Of a DNA stretch of 64,000 nt, positions 26,972-34,567 are shown one piece after another. Numbering within the stretch: the stretch's first letter is position 1; the number at the start of each line of letters is the position of its first letter. Below the pieces are notes generated by a model that was not told the DNA's origin, ran no database searches, and saw only the letters and a program-made list of their open reading frames with translations. Where the stretch lies: NCBI GenBank assembly GCA_035560795.1, contig DATMYV010000038.1:1-64000 (forward strand). Reading direction: 5' to 3'. This stretch comes from Longilinea sp035560795 (GTDB taxonomy: Bacteria > Chloroflexota > Anaerolineae > Anaerolineales > Anaerolineaceae). Made by a program: the position numbers and the translations under genes.

Positions 26972-27594
26972 GTACACCTGTAATCAAGACAACGGATCCA
27001 AAAGCGCTTGCTGCAGGTCAGCGAGTCCTGCAAGCAGGCGGGGTTCTTGTTTTTCCAACCGATACCGTTTACGGACTGGGTTGCCTTGTGAATCTGGGAA
27101 CAACCATTGACCGGCTTTTTGAAATCAAGGGACGCGATACCAACAAAGCCATTGCGGTTCTCATTGGTAATATTGATCACCTTACCCGGGTGACGGCTGG
27201 ATTGGGAGAAACTGCCCGGCGACTGGCTGATATTTTTTGGCCTGGAGCACTCACTCTGGTGGTTCCGCGCAGCTCTCAACTGCCAGCCAACCTGTCGCCG
27301 CTGCCAACCATTGGGGTACGCATGCCAGATCATGCCTTTACGCAGGCATTATTGCAAAGTACTGGGCCGCTCGCGACTACCTCAGCCAACCTTTCCGGCC
27401 TGTCCAGTCCAATCACCGCTCAAGACGTGCTTGACCAATTGAAAGACCGGGTGGATTTGGTGTTGGACGGGGGCGCTTGTCCTGGCGGGGTGCCATCGAC
27501 GGTAGTGGACTGCACCGGAACTGAATTACGCATATTACGCGAGGGCGCCATCACCCGCGGAATGCTGGAGCAGGTGGTTGGGAGAAAATTCTAA
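26968..27594 (+). CDS. tsaC: threonylcarbamoyl-AMP synthase (Sua5/YrdC family)
   Basis: The 208-residue product has the YrdC-type pattern VFPTDTVYGLGC, FEIKGRDTNKAIAVLI, FWPGALTLVVPRS, TIGVRMPDH and TTSANLSGLSSP. It makes threonylcarbamoyl-AMP from threonine, bicarbonate and ATP for the t6A37 modification of tRNAs reading ANN codons. It has the single-domain length and lacks the Sua5 C-terminal domain. It is the last gene of the prfA-prmC-tsaC operon, a common bacterial order. Confidence 0.96.
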   Translation: MSTPVIKTTDPKALAAGQRVLQAGGVLVFPTDTVYGLGCLVNLGTTIDRLFEIKGRDTNKAIAVLIGNIDHLTRVTAGLGETARRLADIFWPGALTLVVPRSSQLPANLSPLPTIGVRMPDHAFTQALLQSTGPLATTSANLSGLSSPITAQDVLDQLKDRVDLVLDGGACPGGVPSTVVDCTGTELRILREGAITRGMLEQVVGRKF

Positions 27595-27660
27595 TCCTGC
27601 GCTAAACTATCCTTCATTTCCGTCTTAGTCTGGCGCAATATTCTAAGCATGCATTCTCCT

Positions 27661-27711
27661 GAAAACGCTGAATCAGTGATCCGGGCAATCACTGACCCAG
27701 CGTTTTTTTAT
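27661..27711. terminator. bidirectional terminator after tsaC
   Basis: A long two-part hairpin (AACGCTG and TCAGTGAT arms with their complements, loop CCGGGCA) is followed by seven T residues on the plus strand and by a TTTTC run on the minus strand, between the convergent tsaC and VIT/vWA genes. Confidence 0.9.
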
Positions 27712-27758
27712 TCTTTGAACTCAAAATTCACCAGGATTATGGCCTGGATCGAATTCGT

Positions 27759-30131
27759 TTACGAATCTTTCCGTTTACTGGCGCTTGCCAGGAAGACAAC
27801 CAAAAGCAGCGGCAGGGCAAAAGCTGTACAAAGAATTGGACTGTCACTCGACGGGTTGTCGCCTGGCGGCGTGGTCGCGGTCGGGGTGATCCCGGTTGGC
27901 GAAGGTTGTACTGTTTGATCCGGGACGTCCAGCGTGGGCGTGTTGGTTGCAGCTACCGGTTGAACGGGCTGGTCTGACGCAACAACCTCATAGGCCTGGT
28001 CTTGCGCAACAATCACCATGCGGGAACCCAATGCCAGGGCTGCGCCAAGGTCGGGTTGCGAATCCGCCAGTGCAAAATATTCTGCCGACAGGAACTGGAT
28101 TTGTTTCGGCACCATTTTCGTCGGGTCGAAGGCTGTGTCGTACCAGATGCCATCCTTGAGTACAAACGTCCGCGATCCAGCCAGCCGGACGCTCTGGCTA
28201 TCCTCTTCAGATAATGCCGGCGCTGACTGTGCAGCGGATAAAGCGCCTTCCTCGGCCGCCTTGTTGACCGCCCCAGCACCACTAGCCGCGGTTGGCATGG
28301 CTTGAAGCTGCTGGTAACTCTGGTCAGCCAGATCGCGCTGGCTGGCCTCACCCAACGGCATATCCTCTGTGACCAGGTACGAAGTATAAGGCGTCACAAT
28401 CCCGTATCGAATGCTCAGCCGCACAATCTGATCGATTGATTCCTGGTCCGGCCCTTTCAAACGGGTTTGTGTGAGCAAGGCACCGATCTTGCGTGTGGCC
28501 CACAACCTTGGCAAATTGACCAGCGGCCCCGTTTCAATGTGGTTGTCAGCCACAAAATCCTGATTGTTGTACCTGAAGGTTTGCTCTTCACCGTTCACCA
28601 TCCCGGTCAGTGTAAGGTTGAACTCGCCGCTGTCACGGTAGCGGCCAGCCACCACGATCTGTCCGCCAGCGAAGAGGTCCGGCAAAGCCTGCGGGTAAAC
28701 ATCGTAGACGTTCTGACCGCCAAAATCGATTTTCAGGTTGGTCAAAACAGGGGAGCTAATGCTTTCATAAAAACCGGATAGCGCCTCTTCCAATGGTTCA
28801 CCCGGGAGGACGTAAGTGGTTTTGCCCTGGTGATCCTGAGCCAATGAATCGAGCAATAGAGTATCAACGTCATAACCGACACCGAAAGTAAACAACCTCA
28901 GGTTGTTGGGTGCAGCGGCCATAAAATTATCCAGGATCTTTTGGCGGTCCACTTCGCCTTCCGTCGGTAAACCGTCCGTCAGGAAGATCAGATAGGTCGG
29001 ACGGCCGCCTTTTGCAACCGCTGCAGCTTCGAGCAGTGCACGGTTGATGTCAGTGCTGCCCAAAGCACTTAGCCCATCCACCCACCGTAATGCCTGTTCA
29101 CCTTCACTGGCCGGCCGTAAATCGCTGGCATAGGCCTGGATGGTGGAACTGAACGATGACACATAGAAACGATCCTGCGGATTCAGATTCTTTAGAATGT
29201 ATCGCAGTGCAGCCATGGCCTGGGTGAATTTATCGCCCTCCATGCTGCCTGACCGGTCCAACACCAGCAAAACATCCTTGGCTACCGTTTCAGACTTCAT
29301 CCCGGGCGGGGGCGCCAGCAGGAGCAAGAAAAACCCGTCTTTCTCCGTGGTATCGCCAGGATCGCGGTAAGAAAACAGGTGAAATGCTTCCGTCTCGCCC
29401 AGGGAGTAGTACAACGCAAAATCCGTATCCGGGGTCAGGTTGGACGCTTCATAGGTTGCGGTTGCGCTGTTATCCCCATTCCGAATGATTTCGACCTTAT
29501 GGGAAGGCGAATACAATGTGCGGATCGGCTGATCAGACTGGATGGAGACACTGACCCGGACGCTTTCCAAAGGTTGAACCGAGAATTTTTCGGTGTTGAG
29601 CGGATAAAGATAGCGCACCAGGCCATTATCAACGGTCAACGCCTGGCTGTATTCAAGCTCGATGCGTCGTTCTCCCTGCGGAGGAATGGGGAAAATGCTG
29701 GCCTGAACGGCGCCCCGTCCGGCATATTCGAGCAGCGCCGGATCGCGCAGTGTACGGACGATTTCCTCATATTTCTCGCGGGCCTGCTGCGCATCCAATA
29801 CTTGCCCATGAACGGGTTGACCATCAATCCAAAGCGTGAATTGAGTCACAACCGCGTCCAACGGCAGTGGAAAAAGATAGGTCCCTTCGACTTGCCAGTC
29901 ATTGGGGTTGAAAAAAACCTGATCGACATGCGTTACAGCAATCTGGTTTTCAATCTTCACATCTACATGGTGATACTTGACAGCCAGCTGCGAAACTGGA
30001 AAAACGGAAGGGCAGCCATCCATCGGGCAAGGCGGCGGCGTTGGGATGATGATCCCATCCGCCTGCACCGGTACAGCAACCAACAGCAGCAAGCACATGC
30101 CAAGCAGCACTGCCAACCAAGGGGTTTTCAT
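27759..30131 (-). CDS. secreted VIT and von Willebrand factor A domain protein
   Basis: The 790-residue protein has a signal peptide (about 1-24), then a VIT domain (about 45-175: VDQVFFNPNDWQVEGTYLFPLP, EARE-like QQAREKYEE, IFPIPPQGERRIEL). A vWA domain follows with an intact MIDAS: D292-x-S294-x-S296 in LDRSGSMEG, the threonine in GSTDINRAL and the aspartate in FLTDGLPTEGE. A C-terminal Thr/Pro-rich stretch precedes a single membrane helix and a basic tail (ASKRKDS), so it is probably held in the membrane facing outward. The architecture is that of inter-alpha-trypsin inhibitor heavy chain and vault relatives, and suggests metal-dependent adhesion. GGGAGGAGAAG immediately precedes the ATG. 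Confidence 0.88.
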   Translation of the reverse strand: MKTPWLAVLLGMCLLLLVAVPVQADGIIIPTPPPCPMDGCPSVFPVSQLAVKYHHVDVKIENQIAVTHVDQVFFNPNDWQVEGTYLFPLPLDAVVTQFTLWIDGQPVHGQVLDAQQAREKYEEIVRTLRDPALLEYAGRGAVQASIFPIPPQGERRIELEYSQALTVDNGLVRYLYPLNTEKFSVQPLESVRVSVSIQSDQPIRTLYSPSHKVEIIRNGDNSATATYEASNLTPDTDFALYYSLGETEAFHLFSYRDPGDTTEKDGFFLLLLAPPPGMKSETVAKDVLLVLDRSGSMEGDKFTQAMAALRYILKNLNPQDRFYVSSFSSTIQAYASDLRPASEGEQALRWVDGLSALGSTDINRALLEAAAVAKGGRPTYLIFLTDGLPTEGEVDRQKILDNFMAAAPNNLRLFTFGVGYDVDTLLLDSLAQDHQGKTTYVLPGEPLEEALSGFYESISSPVLTNLKIDFGGQNVYDVYPQALPDLFAGGQIVVAGRYRDSGEFNLTLTGMVNGEEQTFRYNNQDFVADNHIETGPLVNLPRLWATRKIGALLTQTRLKGPDQESIDQIVRLSIRYGIVTPYTSYLVTEDMPLGEASQRDLADQSYQQLQAMPTAASGAGAVNKAAEEGALSAAQSAPALSEEDSQSVRLAGSRTFVLKDGIWYDTAFDPTKMVPKQIQFLSAEYFALADSQPDLGAALALGSRMVIVAQDQAYEVVASDQPVQPVAATNTPTLDVPDQTVQPSPTGITPTATTPPGDNPSSDSPILCTAFALPLLLVVFLASASKRKDS

Positions 30132-30215
30132 CTTCTCCTCCCGGCAGGATGTGAACCGGACAATTCAACCTGCCTGAGGCTAAGACGCAAGCCTAATTGC
30201 GAAAGTTCCTAAGGT

Positions 30216-31955
30216 TTACAAATCAGGAATTAATTCGCTGTTTTGAATTTTCCACAGGTGCGCATATAAACCACTGGATTGCAATAAACGATCGTGCGTA
30301 CCGTGTTCAACCACCTGGCCGCCATCCAGGACAACAATTTCATCCATCCAATCCATTGCGACCAAATTATGGGTTGCCCAAAGTACGGTGCGATTTACAA
30401 GAACCGCATGCAGCGTTTCGATCAATTGCCGTTCGGTGATGGCATCCAGGTGCGCGGTTGGTTCATCCAACAATACAATTTGAGCATCCTGCAACAACAT
30501 GCGCGCCACAGCCAACCGCTGCCTTTCACCACCGCTCATTTGTTGACCGCGTTCGCCCAACCAGGTGTCCAATCCACCTGGTAATTGCCTAAACCAATCC
30601 TGCAGCCCGGCCTGGTCAAGGACACGCACAAGATCAGCCTCATCTGCATCCGCCTTGGCAAGGAGCAAGTTTTGACGCAGCGTCGCCGTGAAAAGGTAAG
30701 TCGATTGAGAAACCAGGGCAAAAATGCGGCGTGTATCCTCACTGCGGTAAAGCCGGTAATCATTTTCATCCAGTACTATGGTTCCGGAATTCGGTTCCCA
30801 GAAACGCATCAACAACGCCATAATTGTCGATTTTCCCGCACCGCTCGGACCCACCAGGGCAATTTTGCGGCCAGGCGGTAAAGATAAATCGACCTGCTGC
30901 AATACTGGCAGTAACGATTCATCATATCGAAAAGTGATATTCCGCAGCGAGATTGCTCCAGCGGCCGGTGCAGGCAGTGGTTTTGGAGGTTCCTTGACGG
31001 CTGGTTCAAGATCAGCCAATTCGAAGAGGCGGCGCGCGGATGCCAGACAGGCTTCCAACATCTGTGCAGCTTGCGGCAACGGTGAGACAGCCTCGAAACT
31101 GGCCAGCACCACCAAAGAGATCACCGCCAGAAAGACACCTTCCAGCTTTCCCGTGCTGACCAGCGGAATGGCGATGATTAGGACCATAAGGAGTGTCAGA
31201 TTGGCGGTCATTTGACCCAATGCATTGCCGCTGCCACCTGCCCATGCCAAACGCATCTGTGCTGCAGATAGCTTTTGTTCGAGATTTCCCAAGCGCTGCC
31301 GCACGGCTGTCTCCTGCCCGTACGCCAATAAATCGGCCAGACCTTGGAGAGTCTCCACGTAGCTGGCGCTCATTTCAGCACGTACCTTCACCAGGGTTTG
31401 GCCCGGATTTCGGCCCATATGATAGGTTATTATTGGGACGGCGATACCACCCAGAAGCAAACCGCTGATAAGAACGCCTTCCAGACTAGGATTCCAACTC
31501 CCGAATAACAATCCAACACCGAGCGTGATCAAGATGGCTGCCAGAGGTGGTGCAATCACGCGTACATAGAAATTCTCCAAAACTTCGATGTCGCCAACCG
31601 CCCTTTGCAATAAATCGCCGGATTGATAGCTGATCAGGCGTGCTGGCGAGAGCGGCTCCAGCGCCTGGTAAAACCAGACTCGCATGTTTGCGAGCAGTTT
31701 GAAATTGATTGAATGCGAACTGAGCCGCTCGAGGTAACGAAAAACCCCGCGCGAGATGCCAAAAAACCTCACCCCCACAATGGCGACCTGCAAGGCCGCG
31801 ATGGAAGGCTGCAGGGCTGCGCTCGATATGAGAAAAGCTGAAGTACCCAACAAGCCAATGCTGCTGGCGATTGTTGCGGTACTCGCAAGCACAGAAAGAC
31901 CAATGCCGCCAAGAAATGGCCGCAAAAAACCGAGCAGCTGCAGAAAGGTTTTCAT
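30216..31955 (-). CDS. cydC: thiol reductant ABC exporter, CydC subunit
   Basis: The 579-residue protein has an N-terminal six-helix exporter domain and a C-terminal ATPase domain with Walker A VGPSGAGKST, signature MSGGERQRLAVA and Walker B IVLLDEPTAH. Together with CydD it exports cysteine and glutathione-type thiols, which is needed to assemble cytochrome bd. The assignment to CydC follows from gene order (second gene, overlapping the first by ATGA) and from the cydAB genes nearby; the two halves are hard to tell apart by motif alone. Confidence 0.85.
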   Translation of the reverse strand: MKTFLQLLGFLRPFLGGIGLSVLASTATIASSIGLLGTSAFLISSAALQPSIAALQVAIVGVRFFGISRGVFRYLERLSSHSINFKLLANMRVWFYQALEPLSPARLISYQSGDLLQRAVGDIEVLENFYVRVIAPPLAAILITLGVGLLFGSWNPSLEGVLISGLLLGGIAVPIITYHMGRNPGQTLVKVRAEMSASYVETLQGLADLLAYGQETAVRQRLGNLEQKLSAAQMRLAWAGGSGNALGQMTANLTLLMVLIIAIPLVSTGKLEGVFLAVISLVVLASFEAVSPLPQAAQMLEACLASARRLFELADLEPAVKEPPKPLPAPAAGAISLRNITFRYDESLLPVLQQVDLSLPPGRKIALVGPSGAGKSTIMALLMRFWEPNSGTIVLDENDYRLYRSEDTRRIFALVSQSTYLFTATLRQNLLLAKADADEADLVRVLDQAGLQDWFRQLPGGLDTWLGERGQQMSGGERQRLAVARMLLQDAQIVLLDEPTAHLDAITERQLIETLHAVLVNRTVLWATHNLVAMDWMDEIVVLDGGQVVEHGTHDRLLQSSGLYAHLWKIQNSELIPDL

Positions 31956-33703
31956 CCCTCCTCCTGCCCGGCCCGCAACAAACGCACATACGCGCCATTT
32001 TTGCGAACCAATTCAGAATGATCGCCCATCTCGACCAATCGACCATCCTCAAGCACCAAAATATTATCGGCCTCGCGAACGGTCTGCAGGCGGTGGGCAA
32101 TCACAAAAACAGTGCGGCCAGTACACAACCGGCGGGTGGCTTCAGTAAGAAGGACCTCCTGCCGCGGATCAAGATGAGCAGTGGGTTCATCCAACACCAA
32201 AAATGGAGCGTCACGCAAAAAGGCTCGCGCTAGTGCCAGCCGCTGAGCCTGGCCGCCGCTTAATCGCATGCCTCCCTCGCCAATTGGCGTATCCCAACCC
32301 AGAGGCAGACTATCCACCACCTCCAGAAATTCAGCCTCCTTCGCTGCCCTGGTGATTTCGGAAAGCTCTGTTCCTTGATTGGCTATGCGCATATTGTCAA
32401 GCAGCGAGCCAGAAAATAGCACGGGCTGCTGGCTGACCCAGGCAATTTGATGCCGCCAGGCTTCAATCGGGATATCCTGCATGCGCTGGTAACCGGCGCG
32501 GATTTTTCCGCTGGTCGGTTGAATAAATCCAAGCAGGAGATGCGCTAGGGTGCTCTTCCCTGCCCCGCTGCGGCCAACAACAGCGATCATCTCTCCTGGC
32601 TGGATGCAAAAGGAAACATCCTTCAGAACAGCCTCCTCCCGACCGGGGAATTGAAACGATACACCTTCAAAGCAAATTGGGCGGTCGATCCAGGCATTTT
32701 CATCAGCTGGCATTCTAAGAACACTGCGGGATTGGCTGCGCGCAGCGGTTTCCGGCGTGTCCAGGATCTCGAAAATATTCCGGGCTGCAGCCACGCCCGA
32801 CATGCCGGCGTGAAAACGCTGGCCAAGCATGCGCAGCGGAAGATAGAACTCGGGTGCAACAATAAGAATAAATAAGGCTTGCTCAAAACCAAGCTGACCA
32901 TGCAAAAGGCGCAGCCCGATCTCAACCGCCACGACCGCCGTACTCAGCGTGCCCACCAGTTCCAAAACCAGTGCAGACAGAAAAGTAGTTTGCAATACGC
33001 TCATGGTCGCACGCCGGTAATGTTCGCTGACTGTATTAATTTTTTCAGTCCGGTTCCGGCTTTGCCCCAACGCCTTCAAGGTGGTCAAACCCTGCATCGT
33101 ATCCAGAAAAAAAACGCTCATGCGTCTTAACGCGGTAAATTGGCGCTTCGTAAGGACTTCAGCCAGCTTACCGATCAACACCATAAAGATTGGAATCAAA
33201 GGCGCCGTAACCAGTAGAACCACCCCGGAAAGCAGGTCGCGTGGAAAAACGGCAGCTAGAATTGATAATGGTATGAATGCTGCCAGAATGATTTGCGGCA
33301 GAAACTGGCTGAAGTAAGCATCCAGGTTTTCGACGCCCTGCAAGGCTGCTGCGGTGAGGTCGCCGGATTCATGCCGGGTCTGAAAGGCAGGCCCCAACCG
33401 GATGAATTTCTCAAGCAGGAGTTCGCGCAGCCCAGCTTTTACCTGCACAGCCACCGCATTTGCAGCCACTTCGCTGCCAAGGGTCACGCCTGCCCGAAGG
33501 AAGAAGATCACCAGCAGCCATTTAAGCAACCCGGATACTTGCTGAAGGTCTTGCCCTCCCAGGAATACGCGCGCGATCAATGCACCTAAATTGCCTGCTT
33601 GTAAAATGATCAACAACCCGCCGGCAAGACCGAATAACAGGGTCAGTAGGATAGCAGCCTGGGCAACGCGTGCCTGGCGAAGCAATCGCGGATCGATATT
33701 CAT
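31952..33703 (-). CDS. cydD: thiol reductant ABC exporter, CydD subunit
   Basis: The 583-residue half-transporter has six membrane helices and an ATPase domain with Walker A VGRSGAGKST, signature LSGGQAQRLALARA and Walker B FLVLDEPTAHLDP. It pairs with the overlapping downstream gene to form the CydDC heterodimer. The start has no Shine-Dalgarno sequence; instead a promoter-like TTGACG, 17-bp spacer and CACAAT end exactly 6 nt before the ATG, suggesting a leaderless mRNA. It is about 7 kb from cydAB and not part of that operon. Confidence 0.85.
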   Translation of the reverse strand: MNIDPRLLRQARVAQAAILLTLLFGLAGGLLIILQAGNLGALIARVFLGGQDLQQVSGLLKWLLVIFFLRAGVTLGSEVAANAVAVQVKAGLRELLLEKFIRLGPAFQTRHESGDLTAAALQGVENLDAYFSQFLPQIILAAFIPLSILAAVFPRDLLSGVVLLVTAPLIPIFMVLIGKLAEVLTKRQFTALRRMSVFFLDTMQGLTTLKALGQSRNRTEKINTVSEHYRRATMSVLQTTFLSALVLELVGTLSTAVVAVEIGLRLLHGQLGFEQALFILIVAPEFYLPLRMLGQRFHAGMSGVAAARNIFEILDTPETAARSQSRSVLRMPADENAWIDRPICFEGVSFQFPGREEAVLKDVSFCIQPGEMIAVVGRSGAGKSTLAHLLLGFIQPTSGKIRAGYQRMQDIPIEAWRHQIAWVSQQPVLFSGSLLDNMRIANQGTELSEITRAAKEAEFLEVVDSLPLGWDTPIGEGGMRLSGGQAQRLALARAFLRDAPFLVLDEPTAHLDPRQEVLLTEATRRLCTGRTVFVIAHRLQTVREADNILVLEDGRLVEMGDHSELVRKNGAYVRLLRAGQEEG

Positions 33704-33738
33704 AAGGAGATTGTGACCGATGGACCCGGTTTCGTCAA
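33704..33738 (-). promoter_or_regulatory. candidate leaderless promoter of cydDC
   Basis: On the minus strand TTGACG (33733-33738), a 17-bp spacer and CACAAT (33710-33715) lie so that the predicted transcription start coincides with the ATG of cydD at 33703. No ribosome-binding site is present. Confidence 0.5.
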
Positions 33739-33781
33739 TAATATTTTGATAGGATTACAAGGCTCGCAATGGTCGATTTTC

Positions 33782-34462
33782 CTAGAACTCCAGTTCAAAG
33801 AGTACATCTTTTAGTGCTGCCGCAAAGATTTCGTTCATCACCGCATCATCTGCCTGATATGGTCCGCCAAAAACACCGTCACCGTATACCTGGCGCGCTT
33901 GTTCTGCATTCAAGACTCCCTTGAAATCAGCTGGTTTCTTTTCTCCCTCCGGCAGGTCTGCTACACGGGTGAATGGAAAAGCTTCAATCCAGGCTGCATG
34001 GTTGGAGCGCAGCCCATGCTTTAGCGCCACTTCGGTCACACTGGTGGCATCCCACCATTCATACCAGGCCAGTTTCAGACCGGGCAAATCGTTTGCAAGC
34101 TCGGTCAGTTTGCTGTTGCCGGCGTGGTTTCCGCCGTGTCCATTGAGAACCAGCATGCGGCGAAACCCTTGACCAAATAGAGAGCGCACCATATCTTCCA
34201 GGACATCGATAAAAGTGCTGACGCGCAGGCTGATGGTGCCAGGGTAGCGCAGGAAGTAAGGTGAAATGCCAAAATTCAAAGGCGGCGCGATCAACACTCC
34301 AGTTTGCTGGCTGGCAGCGTCGGCCAATGCCTGCGGAATTTTAATATCGGTCAACAGGCTCAGGTAACCATGCTGCTCGCAAGCCCCAATGATCAGGATG
34401 ATGCGGTCATCCTGCTTGAGGTAGTTTTCCACATCCATCCAGTTCAATTCTTCAATCCGCAT
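33782..34462 (-). CDS. creatininase family amidohydrolase
   Basis: The 226-residue product shows the creatininase family metal-site pattern: GACEQHGYLSLLTDIKIPQALAD (Glu, His and Asp ligands) and VLNGHGGNHAGN (His ligand with the conserved glycines). The family includes creatinine amidohydrolase, a formamidopyrimidine-type deformylase and the mycofactocin peptide-processing MftE; the substrate here cannot be assigned. GGGAGG 6 nt before the ATG at 34462 fixes the start against a longer frame. It follows leuS after 105 bp containing a hairpin, so read-through from the T-box-controlled leuS transcript is possible. Confidence 0.82.
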   Translation of the reverse strand: MRIEELNWMDVENYLKQDDRIILIIGACEQHGYLSLLTDIKIPQALADAASQQTGVLIAPPLNFGISPYFLRYPGTISLRVSTFIDVLEDMVRSLFGQGFRRMLVLNGHGGNHAGNSKLTELANDLPGLKLAWYEWWDATSVTEVALKHGLRSNHAAWIEAFPFTRVADLPEGEKKPADFKGVLNAEQARQVYGDGVFGGPYQADDAVMNEIFAAALKDVLFELEF

Positions 34463-34488
34463 GTTTTCCTCCCATGAGTCCTTTTTCA

Positions 34489-34520
34489 AACACCGGCTGG
34501 AAATTTTTCCAGCCGGTGTT
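34489..34520 (-). terminator. hairpin downstream of leuS
   Basis: A 12-bp perfect stem (AACACCGGCTGG and its complement, 8-nt A/T loop) follows leuS, but on the minus strand it is trailed only by TTTG, so termination is likely partial. It could instead be an mRNA-stabilising or processing hairpin. Confidence 0.6.
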
Positions 34521-34567
34521 AATTGTAGCTTGATTTTTCGTGGACGATCTGGCCGGCAAACCTTCTG

